A stretch of 64,000 bases of DNA from Adiantum capillus-veneris (lineage: Eukaryota; Streptophyta; Polypodiopsida; Polypodiales; Pteridaceae), in NCBI GenBank assembly GCA_014529385.2, contig CM043945.1, positions 150,046,241 to 150,110,240 on the forward strand, given 5' to 3'. How positions within the stretch are numbered: the first letter of the stretch is position 1; the number at the start of each line of letters is the position of its first letter. The position numbers and the translations under genes were made by a program. This document shows, piece by piece, positions 11,534-23,501 of this stretch. A model generated the notes under the pieces. That model was given only the letters and a program-made list of their open reading frames with translations. It did no database searches and was not told where the DNA came from.

Positions 11534-14190
11534 GCAACCTATTTGACTATGCTAAAGGTTGATCCTACACAAAAATACACAAGCCCTACTCAGTGGGGGC
11601 ACCAAAATTGAGGCGGTCCAGGGCGGGCAACAAGAAGAGCGGCCTCTAGATACCCTTCGAGGCTCCCGTGCTGCTCAATTGGGCTGGGGCAAGCACAATC
11701 AAAGACAACAACCACCCACAACAAACCAAACAAGAAAGGGGCACCACCTAGTTGTAGATGCGAACTAGGACGCATGCGATATCTCCTTGTACTCAAACAC
11801 ACAAAGGGAGGGGAATGAAACATAGACACATGCGATATCTCCTTGTACTCAAACACACAAAGGGAGGGGAATGAAACATAGACACACACACCAAACACAA
11901 ACATTCACCACGCCAGAGAGAGGTAAAGAGCACAAATCAACTTGAGCAACTCAGTCTTAGCCTTAAAGACTAGATGCACACAAAGCTTAGTGAGAAACAG
12001 AGAGACGGCACAAAACTTGACCTTGTTGCCAATACACAAATTGTCTTAGGGTCACGGGAGTCCTCTCACTGAGCACCCTCTTACAATTGCATTTTTAGGC
12101 AAACAATTCAACAAGCCCTCAAACCACCAAGCATGAAATGGCACAACAGACTTCAAGGACAATATACCTTCAACCACCTGATGAGCCAACTTATCAAGTC
12201 AATTTGGAGAGAAGAGTTGTAGTTGCAGCATACAATTGCACCCAAAACTATAAATATTATTTATGCACAAGAGTAGGCTACAAGGGTGATGAAGAGTATG
12301 GCATCACTCCACTCCTCTAGATGGCATAACTAACTTCGAGCTTCTCCATGCACCTATGTACACACTCTACATAACTAGGCTTGAAGAGTGGCGTGTTATG
12401 TGTTGAGAATGGTGTGGTGTAGTGTAATCATGTGATAATTTATAAGGGAGAGAAGGGCTCTATTTATAGGTTTTAGAAGCCCGATTAGGATTAGACCTAA
12501 TCAAGTTTATTTGAAGAAATCAAAGATTATGCAAATTTTTATTTTTTTAAATGAGGGTGGGCCTCTCTTATCCTTTGAGTCACATGGATGTGGGCTCAAG
12601 GGAAGAGAATTATTGAGGATGAAAGGAGAGAGGATTGAGTGAATAATTTAGGAGTGCCTACTCTAGTAGAGGGTGCATTTTACAATAAGGTTAGTGGTTA
12701 GTAGTTACTAATTATCACTACATAATATTTACAAAATCATTCACCAAATGGTGAGATATATGATGAGAAAAGTTAGAGAAGGGATAAGCTTGTAAAGCAA
12801 GGTTGAATCTTTGGAGAAGTTGGCATTCACCTCTTTACAACACCGGTAGAAGAAGCGGTCAACATGGCGAAGTAGCGCGTGTCGATGAAGCTATGTTATC
12901 TTCAAACCTTGGAAAATTCATGATAAAAGCCTTCATTTGCAGAGGTTAACCTTGGATTTTTTTTTATTTTTTGAAGTTCTTTACAAAGCTAAAGAGAGTA
13001 TGGTAATATGGACGTATATGTAGAGAGAAAGGGGAGCACCTAGGGGTGTAGAAATGGAGGATGAAGGCTATGGAGGTGTGAGAGAAGTGGCAATGGTGAA
13101 GAGGGTGAATTAGGGCATGGGAGTTGCAGGTTTGGGAGTGGGAAGGAAAGGGATGAGTGTGTATGTGGGTGGGAGTGTGAAAATGTGAGAGAAGAGTCAG
13201 AGGATCCTTGTGTACATAGAGTGGGCAGACTGCGTCACACAAAACAATTCACCAAAATTCATGCTTATATCCAAAAATGCTGAAATATTTATGTAAAATA
13301 ATTCAGCTCACGAGCTTCATTTTGTATGTTGACAACTTTTGTTGATTCGGATGATAGAAGGGTGCCAAAAGTCGCCCAAAAAGCTGTGTATTGTGGGACT
13401 GCAAAGGTGCTTATGTGGGACCCTTTTTGGTTGAATTATCTTTATACATCCAAAGGTGAGCCCCCCATGAGCCATGCCATGACCTAAGGAATCCAAGTGG
13501 CCCTTGCCACATGCATGGATGATGAATTTTGAAGAATAAAAAACAATTGCACATGATAGACCTAGTGCTTGGATTTTTCCTAGCCCTTGTCTTTATGAGC
13601 ACATGGTGTATGGAAAAAAATATGTGCAAGACCCATGAAGGAATATCATGATAGGAGTATTTTATTTTGTTTTTTGGGTGAAAGAGTAAAATATGCAAGT
13701 GAGAAAATATCTAGTGAAAGTGAGTGACAGTGTAGAAACAAATTTCGACTTCCACGAGGGTGCGGGATGAAATGTATGGGTTTATTTTGTAAAAATAAAT
13801 ATTATGGGGTATGTAAACACTAACATAGAAATATTTCATGCCATGAGAGGATGCAAAGAGATTTAGAAAAATGCACACTTAGGTCTGATAACGCACACCT
13901 AGGAATATGTATTTATATAAATACAAAAATTTTGAAAAAAAACCTTTATACTTAGGTCCTTTATTTGATAAAAAATATTTACATGTAAAGAGGACCGTAA
14001 TATTATAAATTTATTTTTTTGGTCTCCTAGCCCAATGACTCGCTCAATGATTTGATATAAAAAAATATGATAAAAACTTAAACGCACGCACACGATTTAT
14101 AATGAAAAAGCAAGCCTAGTCATTGTGCTAGGGTGTTTTTTGTGGGGTGAAGTGGCTTCTTAAAATTATTTTATGAGAGCCGAAAAACGG
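11534..14190. other. Non-coding, LTR-like DNA
   Basis: No supported gene. The right edge, next to the Gypsy coding region, should hold that element's 3' LTR: AGGGGAGGG (minus strand, about 14203-14211) is a plausible polypurine tract followed by TGATAGCC. I could not match this region to sequence upstream of the element's gag, so the LTR limits are not set. Open stretches at 12138-12320, 12964-13242 and 13411-13698 have no protein-like features. Confidence 0.4.
11773..11884. repeat. 56-bp tandem duplication
   Basis: The unit beginning CATGCGATATCTCCTTG occurs at 11773 and again at 11829, identical apart from the trailing bases. Confidence 0.9.
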
Positions 14191-14224
14191 CTATCATTTA
14201 GCCCTCCCCTAGATGATGGTACAT

Positions 14225-15520
14225 TCATGTACCATCAAAAGGCATATCTTCCAATGAGAGTGTTCGATCCTTCATGATATTTGGTGGCTTAGTTGAATCT
14301 TTATCTTGTAGTACCAAGATCAAAGACTTACATGGTATTGTAGCTTTTCCATGCTCTTGTAGATCCTCTGGTAGAACTCGACTCAAGTAAGGCTTTAATC
14401 GATACCCATTCACCTTCTTGGGGTGCTCCTTGCCATCCAAATCCATGAGTTGATAGTAGCATGAACAGTAGGCCTTCTTTACAATGTAGGGACCCTGCCA
14501 TCTAGTATTGAACTTCACATCAAAGCGATTGTCAAGGCGATTATCGTACCTTAGCACCAAATCTCCTTCCTTGATCCCTTTGTCTTTCACCTTTTTGTCG
14601 AGCTTGTCCTTTATTTGCGTAGCCTTTCTTTTATAGCACTCATATGCCACCTCCCGTTTCCATTCTAGTTTTGCAAGGGTGAGAAGTCAATCTTCCCATG
14701 CTGCTTCTTCGCCTTGTGCCACCTTTCCATGAAGTCGCATTGTTGGAATGTTGAGCTCGATGGGTTGCAAAGAATCTTGACTATAGACTAGGTGGAAGGG
14801 TGTGAACTCTGTCGCTTTCTTGTAGGTAGTCGGATAGGCCCACAATGCTCCATCCAAGAAGTCATCCCATAGCTTTGTCTTGTTCTTTACCATCTTTCGG
14901 ATGATTCCTGCAATGATGCCATTAGCCTTCTCTACCAAACCATTTGATTGAGGATAGTAGGGTGTGCTATGCCGATGTAGAATGTGAAGCTCATTACAAA
15001 CTTCTGTGAGCAAGACCTTCCTAAATCCTGGACCATTATCCGAAACGATCTCCAAAGGTGTGCCAAATCTGCAACAAATGTGAGTGTACACAAACTTGCT
15101 AACTTTCTTCTCATTCACTCTTGCCACACTTTGAGCTTCTACCCACCTAGTCATGTAGTCTATGGCCACCAAAATATACAATTTTCCATTTTTAGTCCTA
15201 GGCAATGGACCCATAGCATCAATGCCCCATTTTTCAAACGGACCTTTTGCAAGGACTAACTGACGTGGACCATGTAACAAACGCTTGTTTCCATTAATTT
15301 AACAATTGTGGCAGCTTTTACACCAATGTTGAACATCAATGTGCAAGCTTGGCCAAACATGTCCGGCAAGCAAAATCTTTTTTGCAGTGAGTTCTTGTGA
15401 AAAATGACCACCACACGCTTCCTCATGCAAACCTTCAAGAATGGCTGGAATCTCCTTGGTTGTTGGTATTCTCCTACAAACTTGATCTTTTCCCCTTTGG
15501 CAAAGGGCACATTCCAAAAA
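14225..15520 (-). pseudogene. Gypsy integrase with C-terminal domain
   Basis: The HHCC zinc-binding domain runs from about 15520 (EEACGGHF, then CKSCHNC). An in-frame stop follows at 15299-15301, and the catalytic core continues in the same frame from about 15280. The three acidic residues are visible in WGIDAMGPL, IVSDNGPGF and NGLVEKANG. The core ends at a stop at 14687. The C-terminal part (14650-14225) carries GDLVLRYDNR and the WQGPYIVKKAY stretch of the SH3-like domain seen in Gypsy integrases. It would insert element cDNA into the genome; two stops make this copy defective. Confidence 0.88.
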
Positions 15521-16099
15521 CAAATATGAACTCGCCTTCTTAATGAGCCTCCGCTTTTGAGCCTCTGTGAAGCCCTCTGGAAACGCGCCCTCTAAAATGT
15601 AGCTCACAATGGGAGCCAATGACTTTATCCCTTGGTACCTTGGTTGCTTTATCATTGTCGCTGCCATGATGACCTGCACTTCACTCTCAACACATGCAAC
15701 TGCTTTTTGTGCAAGTGAATCTGCATCTTCATTTTGTTTCCTAGGGATATGATATAGTTGCACTTCTTCAAAGCGATTAAACAACCTACGAATGGCATGA
15801 ACTTTTGTCCTTAGGTTTTTATTCTTGCATGTCCAAATGCTTAAAATCTGCTTCACAATGAGAAGTGCATCTCCCTTTACCATGAGACGTCGTATACCTT
15901 GGCCAATGCACATCTTTAAACCATGAAGTAGTGTGTCATATTCTGCTTCATTGTTGCTAGTTGAACTTGGTAGATTGTTGCTAGTTGAACCTGGTAGATT
16001 GACCTTCTCTTTCACGACCACCTCTCCACTTGGGTTGAGAAACACTAGCCCTCCCCCTACTTTTTCTGTGGCTCTTCAAAAAGTGCCATCAAAGAACAA
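15299..16099 (-). pseudogene. Second RNase H domain of the Gypsy element
   Basis: FALFFDGTF at about 16099-16076 starts an RVT_3-type RNase H that continues in the frame at 16045-15720 (NNEAEYDTLLHGL, then MVKGDALLIVKQI, then PRKQNEDADSLAQKA). This second RNase H, after the ordinary one, is characteristic of Tat-lineage Gypsy elements. A 24-bp tandem duplication at 15955-16002 repeats the codons for SNNLPGSTSNN-like residues just before NEAEY. A stop near 16075 splits the domain. Confidence 0.75.
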
Positions 16100-17747
16100 G
16101 GCAAAAGCATTAGGAATACTTTTAGGTGATGGCAATGGTAGGGTCTTTACTTCAGGCACCTTTATTTCCTTCTCATGTACCTTATAAGTGAGAATCCCTG
16201 CCAATTGTGCACGCACACTATCTTCTACCTTGAAAGAGTATTGAAACTCTTGCAACTCCATAATCCACTTTGAGATCCTAGTATTAAGATTCATTTGAGA
16301 TGACACCCGAGGGAACAAATTTTCTGCAGTGAGAATTACAAAAGGTTTTGGTAGCAGGTAGGATCTAAACTTTCTCACCACAAACATGAGAGAAAGCATC
16401 ATGAGTTCTGCTTCTGTGTAGCTTCTCTCTAAAGCATTCATGACCCTACTAGCAAAGTAGATGGGTCGCATCCTGGTACTGTGGGGATCTTGTTGTAATA
16501 AAACTGCACCAATCGTTTCCTTCCCAACACTAGAGCTAACAAAGAATGTGTACTCCCAACAAGGAGGCATGAGTGTTGGTAGCTCTGACAGAATGACTTT
16601 AATATTACAAAAATACTCTTCAAGATCATCAGACCATGCAAATTCTACTTGTTGTGTCAACTTTTGCAAAGGGTGAAGTAACTCCGAGGCTAAGTGAATG
16701 AAGCGTAACATATACTTCACCTTTTGAATGAATGAGATGACCTCCTTAAGACTCTTTGGTGATGGTAGCTCAATGAGAGCTTTTGCCTTTGCTGGATCCA
16801 CCTCAATACCTTTATAGGAAACCTTGTGACCAAGCAAGATCACTTCATCCTCACCTATGTGGCACTTGTCAAGGTTGAGTTGACCTCCCATGTCGTAAAG
16901 TTTTTTTAAACCTTCTTCTACCTTTTGTAGATGCAATGATTTTGAGCTATAAATGCAGAAATCATCAATGAACACCCTGATTGACTTTCCAAAGAATGCT
17001 TGAAACACCATGTTCATGAAACGTTGGAAAGTTGCAAGAGCATTTGTCAGGCCAAATGGCATAACTCTAAAAGCATAACAACCCCAAGGAGTGATGAAGG
17101 TTGTTTTTAATTGGTCCTCCAAAGCAATCCCTATTTGAAAGTAGCATGAGTAGCCATCACACACAGTGTACTTCTCATGACCAGCTACCTCATTCAGTAT
17201 CTCATCCTGAGATGGGAGGGGAAAGTGATCTCTTTTTGTTGCCTCATTAAGCGGATGGTAATCCACACACACCCTCCACTTGCCGTTTTTCTTAGGAGTG
17301 ACAACAACAAGAGAGACCCACTCTGAATCTCCACTGGATAAATGAAACCTGCTGCTAGAAGCTTTCTTACCTCCTTGAGTAGAGCCTGCTCCTTGATGAC
17401 TCCTAGCCTTAACTTTTGGGCCTTAGGTGTGGCCTCTGGCTTCAACTCAATCTTGTGATGAACAACATCTGCTCCACGCACATCGGTGTAGTCTTTAGCA
17501 AAAAGCCTACGAAATTTTCTTAACACACCTTTGAGTTCCTCTCTTTCATCCTTTGTAAGTGTTGTAGATAACATACCTTCTAGCATTCTTTCATCTGCCA
17601 CTTTTTGGTTCTCTTGGGAACCTACCTCTTCCAAACCTGGTTGTTTGGAAGAGGTCTCCTGGTTGTTTGGCTTAAACCTTACCCCCATGACTTTGATGTT
17701 AAGTATGGAGTCTGATTTACCCTTGTAATTTTCTGTGGTAAAAGCGC
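16100..17747 (-). pseudogene. Gypsy reverse transcriptase and RNase H
   Basis: The N-terminal part (17700-17325) reads HHKIELKPEA and KLLAAGFIYPVE. A frameshift near 17320 follows, and the main frame (17272 down) holds CVDYHPLNEATKRDHFPLP, VMPFGLTNALATFQ and the catalytic VFIDDFCIYS (FIDD in place of the usual Y/F-x-DD). Connection and RNase H follow (GAVLLQQDP, RPIYFASRVMN, YTEAELMMLS). The enzyme would copy the element RNA into DNA. The frameshift and the insert just upstream prevent full-length translation. Confidence 0.9.
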
Positions 17748-17929
17748 ACATTTGTAAGGCCCCCATTATGAGGAGAAGCCATCGTGCGTGAAGAAAAATC
17801 ACTCACCGAAAACCAAAATATTCACGGACAAGAATCAGGGGCATCTTTAGAGGCCTCGGGGACGGAGGCCCCTGAGACTCTTTTTTTTTCGCCGGAATAT
17901 TATGGCGGGACGGCAGCCGGAAGTGGTCG

Positions 17930-18045
17930 GAAAACAACCGGTCGGTTGGCCGGTGGCCGGTAGTCAATGGCCGATGGCCGGTGGTCGGAAGTCAATGGTC
18001 AGTGGCCGGTGGCTGAATTCAATGGCCGGTGGCCGAATTCAAAAG
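17930..18045. repeat. GGCCGGTGGCCGG-type minisatellite
   Basis: Variants of GGCCGGTGGC and GTCAATGGCC recur about every 20-28 bp inside the candidate solo LTR. Confidence 0.75.
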
Positions 18046-18372
18046 CGGACTTGTCTTCTCAAGGGCGGCCACACATGGGCGGATTGGAGGGTCCGATTTG
18101 GACTTATTCGCACAAGGGCGGCTACACATGGCTGTCTCTCATAAGAGAGGGCAACCCTTTTGGCCTATAAAAAAAGGCCATTTTTACACACATTTCATAG
18201 TGTGAACTTGATGCAACAAGGTGAGTGTGAGGTGGTGAGAGTGAAGCAAGGCGGGAGCTCTATCAAGGGTTTAATCCCTTTGTAAACTACTTCTTCTTTT
18301 GAAGTGCTAAAGCCATTGACTGGCTGCTTTCCCGTGGACGTAGCCCACATTGGGTGAACCACGTATATCGTG

Positions 18373-18376
<4 letters not shown>

Positions 18377-18450
<74 letters not shown>
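18377..18450. repeat. (CT)37 microsatellite
   Basis: A pure CT run within the candidate solo LTR, near its 3' end. Confidence 0.97.
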
Positions 18451-18453
<3 letters not shown>

Positions 18454-18538
18454 CTATAATCTCTTGTGTGTGAAATCTATCTCTCTCCATTAAGTAATCT
18501 ACTCAAAAATCTATTTAGCTACGTCTTATTTTCTAACA

Positions 18539-19219
18539 TTTGATGGAAGACTCCTCTTCAGTAATGATGCCGCTACTTTCTCCTTCTGAAGTGCTATCGG
18601 TCCAGCCTTCCTCCGTCTCACTTTGAGATGATTCTTCATAGAGCTCCTTGTGGCGTTGCTCCTTCATGTCAAAGACAAACTTCTTATGATTGTCATTCCT
18701 ACAAATTAGCTTTCCACTCTCCCAATCCTGCAAAGCTCGCATTTTCATTAGCCATGGTCTCCCTAGGATAAATGGGTAACCATTTCCTTTGGTAGACATG
18801 ACATAGAAATCCACTGCCTTCTTAATGCCAAAGGCCTCCACAAAAACATTTTTACAAATGCCTACGCACCTAGCCTTTCTATTGTTTGCCATCTTGACTT
18901 TAATTTCAGGTGTCTCATGGATGTGCATACCTAGTCTTTGCAAGAGCCCCTCTGTCATGATGCAAATTTGTGCACCCCCATCCACTAGACCTTTCCTAAC
19001 CAATCTTCCTTTGATGTAACAATCTAGCACAGGTGTAATATCCTCGTTCATTTCAGCATGTGCAATTTTTACAACAGGAACACTCTCTTTTACCTTTCTC
19101 CTAGTGCTAACTACCTTTGTTAAATCCCTCCTAACTTGTGGGCATAATGCAAGAAACTGAGGCCATGAGATATCAGGACCCTTACCTCGCATGTCTTCCA
19201 ACAGGTTGTATGGAGCCAT
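18539..19219 (-). pseudogene. Gypsy aspartic protease region
   Basis: The frame contains the active-site stretch GLVDGGAQICIM (DGG, as in several plant Gypsy proteases), then YPFILGRPWLMKMRALQDW, the usual C-terminal ILGRPW motif. A basic tail and an acidic Ser/Glu-rich stretch follow. Its C-terminal end is cut by the insert at 17753-18538. It would process the element polyprotein. Confidence 0.82.
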
Positions 19220-19315
19220 ACCATGTCCAAGAGGGAAGTCTTGGAGATTGATACGACGTCGAGTCCTCTTAGCTTCCTTGGTCTCCTTTGCCTTCTTGCC
19301 TCGTCCATGGTCACT

Positions 19316-19960
19316 CTATGATGTGACACCTTCTTTCTCTTTACCTTTTCCTCGGCCATGCTTAATGCCATTTGCTTCCATGTCAACCTCATTTGAGTTT
19401 GTCACCTCTACCACATGCACATTTGGATCTGGCAAAGGTGGAACTCCTTCTACCCCTTGTGGAGGTGATCTTAGTCCATTTGGTCTTTGTAGAAGCCTTA
19501 GTTGTTGACCAGTTCCTTCACCTGCATTCATCACTGGGTAATTCAAGTTAGGTCTCCCTGGCTCCCCACGGGGCCAAGGACAATTCTACATCCCATGTCC
19601 AGACTCTCCGCAATTCCAACATTGCAAGACTCTCCTAGTCGTGGATCTCGCTCTTCAGACTTCTTTGCTTGTCCCTTTGGACCTACAGCTTGTGCAAGGT
19701 GAATTGACAGGCTGCTTAAAGATTCATTTAACTTCTCAATCACTTCCGTCGTTACCTCAGGAAGCTCCCTAGATGTTGATGCTTGTGACTTACCTTTGGG
19801 TCTAAGACCTTCTATTGGAACCTCCCCCCTTAAGCACTTGAGTTTTCTATATTTCTCAGCAGCCCTAGTTTCAGCTGCATCAAAGGTAGCAGGTGCACCC
19901 ACCTCAACTTTTACCTTAAGGTCAGGAAAGAGTCTGGCTATGAACCTCTCCTTCTTTAAA
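19316..19960 (-). pseudogene. Gypsy gag C-terminus with zinc knuckle
   Basis: A minus-strand frame at 19902-19640 (ATFDAAETRAAEKYRKLK) leads, after a frame change, to CWNCGESGHGM and NC around 19620-19580. This is a CCHC nucleic-acid-binding knuckle with a TAG inside it. Downstream, 19546-19316 continues in frame. Confidence 0.75.
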
Positions 19961-20025
19961 AATTCTACACCATCACCAAGGTTAGCAACATTTCGTATCC
20001 ATAGAGCCCAAAGACGTAGAAACTC

Positions 20026-20370
20026 TTACTTGTACAAGTAGTAGTCTTTTTGCTTATGAGAAACAATGTCTTGCCATAGTTTTTGAGTGTTTTGGGGATC
20101 AAAGAAGTATTTCTTGAAACGATTCAAAACTTCTGTGTAATTCCCCTTAACTTCCTCAGGCAAAGAGTCAAACCAAGTGCTAGCATCTTTCCTAAGGACC
20201 ACCTCAAACATTTCTACACATTCTTGATCAGTTACTATCCTCTTGATACGGCAAGACATCTTGAAATTCGCTAAAAATAATTCTGCATCCTCTCTAGGCT
20301 CTCCAAAGAAAAGATGATATCTAGACATTTGGCGTTGGCTCTCCATTGAATTGATTTCAAAGTGACGCAC
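20026..20370 (-). pseudogene. Gypsy gag capsid region
   Basis: The frame reads FFGEPREDAELFLANFKMSC and ASTWFDSLPEEVKGNYTEVL, typical of the retrotransposon gag capsid domain. It stops at 20026, and the remainder of gag continues in other frames. The ATG at 20368-20370 is the first Met; the true gag start may lie further upstream. Confidence 0.8.
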
Positions 20371-20453
20371 GTTTTTGTTTTTTTATTTCTTTAAAATATT
20401 TACACAATAATATTTTCTAAATTGCAATCTATTCTACAATAAAATAAAAATAT

Positions 20454-20651
20454 TCACATCAAATGACTATGATAATCAATAAGAGGTAGGATGACAGAGT
20501 TTGGTGACGCGAGAATTTCTCCTACTCTTTGGGCACCAAACATGAACACCATACGTTGTTGAAAATGGATTTTTCTACTAATTGTGATGTTTACTCTAAT
20601 GTGCGGAGTGAAATGGAAGGGGAAAACCTCTATTCCTGGGCCATTGTCCAT
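20454..20651 (-). other. Conserved-looking coding fragment, partner of 11306-11533
   Basis: The minus-strand frame contains ITISRKIHFQQR and RVGEILASPNSVILPLIDY, matching the frame at 11306-11533 without gaps. It lies just upstream of the Gypsy gag. Family unknown. Confidence 0.35.
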
Positions 20652-20659
20652 GGTCTATG

Positions 20660-23490
20660 CATGCCCTAATTCTTAAAACCATACACACTAGAACATCAAT
20701 TCATACACGTAACTTGAAGAGAATCAGACAATTAAGATTCACAACTTGTTGAGGACCGGATTTTCTCAGAGCCAGTCTTCCCTCCAAAAGGACTTTTTAT
20801 TATAATTCTCTCAATGAGAGCTCAGGCTTTTACAAGCTTGTGCTCTTGTAGAGTTGTCCTTGATCCAAGAAGATGATGAAATTCATGATTCCATAGTGTA
20901 ACCCTCCTTTCCAAGCCATAAACACCCCAGCAGGAAGAAAGAATTGCGGGGCAAGAGGTTCATAACGGTAAAAGAAGTACTTCTTAAGCAAAGACGTAGT
21001 ATTTTAAATATGCTTACTCCATGGGCAATTTTTAAGCATAGCTAGAATAATAGAGAAGAGGAAGAGTATCTTTCATGCATTCCTTTGCTTGGATGTGCGT
21101 CCATATCCAACAGCTTGAGCATAGAATCCCATTCTTGAGCTCCCATGAGAGAGAGAGAGAGACTCCCAAAATCCCTACTAACCCTCTCTTTGGTTCTCTT
21201 GCACACTTGTCAAAATTCTCAAATGGAATGCTTAGTACACGGACCAATGAGAAGTGAAGACTTCAAATGCAACTCGATGCATAAGTGAACAAATGTATTT
21301 TCCCTTCATTGCTATTCTTGAACAACCCCCCCGACCCCCTCCTTTTGACTTCATTTTGGCAATTGAACACATGCATACATTTGCCCACTTCTCATTTAAG
21401 TATATGCAAGCTACTTTAGATATGTGACCTAGACAAACTTGGTAAAGGGAGACTAGAGTCAACTTACCAAATGTGGTTGGGCTGATCTAACCTTAGGCTT
21501 TTGATTTTTCCTCGAATTAATTAAAAACCATAGACTTACCTTTAATTTTAATGGCTCGAGTGCAAGACCTTTGCAGTATCCTTTGGAGGCTTTATGAGGC
21601 TAATCTAAGTTGGAGTCTACCTGCTAAATTAGGACGGACTTTGGTAAAATTAAACTTATCCTTAGGCTTTGAAGCTTTACCTCCTATACAAAACCTTAGC
21701 ACAATCCTTGGGAGGTTCAATGAAGCTGGTCCCGAAACCTGCTAAATTTAGTCTATCTCTTGCAAGTTAAAATTTTACTCTTAGGCTTCCCAGACTTCAT
21801 TCTTGGAGTTTAATGAATAAATATAATTACTTAAAATTTACACAACTTGTTTCTATTTTTGGACTCATAATTGCTCTAATTAGTCCCCTTTGTGTTGTAC
21901 CTTTGATCAAGGTTGCTCGAAATAAACTTATCCTTCCTTGACTTATACCTTTGACTTGGGATAATAAAATGGCAATTATCTTTTCTATTTAATAGACTTC
22001 TTTCCTTTGGTCCCAAACCTTTGAGCAAACTAAGTTTGTAAGCACTTTAATCAATTTCACTTGTTCTCTTTTATTTTCTCCAAACTTAAGTGGCCAATTT
22101 GAGATGAAAAATGATTTTAAAATATTAGAAGTTAATTTTCATGGCATAATTTGAGCCAAGATTTGAGGAAAGAAAACTCAAAGGAGCTCCTATCAAGGCC
22201 ATGCAACCTTTTTGCAAAGCAATGTGAAGTAAGGGTCAAGGTCGTGTAACAAGAAATAGCTATTAGCTTCTAGTATATTGATAATGTGTATGTGCTTGTG
22301 TGTATGTGTGCAGCCACATAGGTATAGCTTCAAATATCATTGTTTGTTATACTATCAATTAACTATATAATCACAACATGTGAATTGGAAAGAATCATAA
22401 TGCTAATGTATCATTTCATACTAGATCCAATATACTTAGGCAAAATCGTCGGCCCCATATCCTTTGAGAGCATTTCAATATCATTGTAGATATGTTGAAT
22501 GAGCTCTCATGCATGAATTAATATGACACAATAAGACCATACTAGAGACAGGTAGTTGCTAAAAGGTGACTAGTTCTTAATGTGACACAACATCAACAAA
22601 CTAATACTGATGGTTTCTTGTTTCCTCTTTCAAGACTTGAACCGTATGGAGGAATTCATCATACCCTAAGCTAAGTTTTTTTTCTTGTTACAGAGTATGA
22701 TGCAAATGTTCTTCTCTTGTTGTGATACACATTTCTTTATATTTAAGTGACGAGAGAAACGACAAAAGGAGTTGTGGGTCAAGCTGATGCCAGAATCATG
22801 ATGGTCTAGATTAATTTTATGTAAATGTACACCAATTGTGGTACTCTTTTAATGCGAAACGAGACTTTGTGAAGGTTCCTCTTTAGGATGGTGTTTCTTT
22901 GATTGTTGCAACTATTACAAAATACATCCAACTTGCATAAGGAAAACCAACTCTAGTTTGTTTCTTTTGAATGTGATTGTTGGAATGTGTTGTTTTCAAG
23001 TTATAGATAAGTGCATCTAGCCAAGAATCTCTAAAGGGTCTGAAATATTGGTGTAAAAGAATACGGGCAAGACAAGCAGTTGGATTGTTCCAATAAGAAA
23101 CTCTGGACCTCCTAGGTGGGTGTGTATGTATGCTAAACACGGTGCTCTTATCAAGGCACCACAAGTTATTGTTAAGCTTTCTCTCTACACTTCTTACACA
23201 ATAACACCCAACATGTACAAGGCAAAGTTTCTTTAGGTTGTTTTCTTGGAATGGGTTGTTTGCAAGATATGTCCATTCCATTGGAAGGGGTTTAACACTT
23301 ACCATGTAAAACTCACAAGCTCCTCCCAATACATGAGTGCATTTATACATAAATGAGTACGATCGAGACCTGGTTGATCTTTTTGTGCCCAATTACTATT
23401 CCGTTCTTCCATTTGCATTTTTAAAATGAACAGATTAGATACTATTTTGGGTGCAATGAGAGCCCCCTCATGTCCAAATTGATGATATAG
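20660..23490. other. No gene seen; weak internal repeat
   Basis: AT-rich DNA. At about 21570-21790 a loose ~130-bp unit recurs (CTTTGGAGG/CTTGGGAGG, then CCTGCTAAATT, then CTTAGGCTT). The 169-codon minus frame at 22883-23392 lacks any recognisable motif and contains repeated phrases at DNA level, so I do not call it a gene. Confidence 0.5.
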
Positions 23491-23501
23491 GATCCATCAA
23501 A

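Larger units (their letters stand above)
17753..18538 (+). mobile_element. Candidate solo LTR inserted in the Gypsy element
   Basis: The segment starts TGTAAGGCCCC, ends TTCTAACA, and interrupts the Gypsy frame between protease and reverse transcriptase. It has a TATA box (CTATAAAAAAAGG, 18165-18177) followed by transcript-like DNA, a GGCCGG-rich minisatellite and a long CT run. A 7-bp direct repeat ACATTTG lies at 17748-17754 and 18536-18542, overlapping the ends, so the exact borders are uncertain by a few bases. The plus-strand orientation is inferred from the TATA box. Confidence 0.6.
14225..20370 (-). mobile_element. Ty3/Gypsy retrotransposon, decayed, Tat-like, minus strand
   Basis: Gag, zinc knuckle, protease, reverse transcriptase, RNase H, a second RNase H and integrase lie in the Gypsy order on the minus strand, broken by stops and frameshifts. 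Carrying two RNase H domains is a known mark of the Tat lineage. A ~0.79 kb solo-LTR-like insert (17753-18538) sits between protease and reverse transcriptase. LTRs and target duplication were not found, so the limits given are those of the coding region. Confidence 0.88.

Noticed and set aside
11590-11604. Gypsy primer site TTTGGTGCCCC on the minus strand
   Set aside because: The similar string at 20540 falls inside a conserved-looking peptide frame, and no LTR end could be placed beside either.
11590-12320. Small host gene from frames near 11590-11904 and 12138-12320
   Set aside because: The first is built on the 56-bp tandem duplication and the second has no motif or splice context.
22883-23392. 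169-codon minus-strand open frame
   Set aside because: No recognisable motif, codon use like the non-coding surroundings, and the DNA contains repeated phrases that explain the openness.
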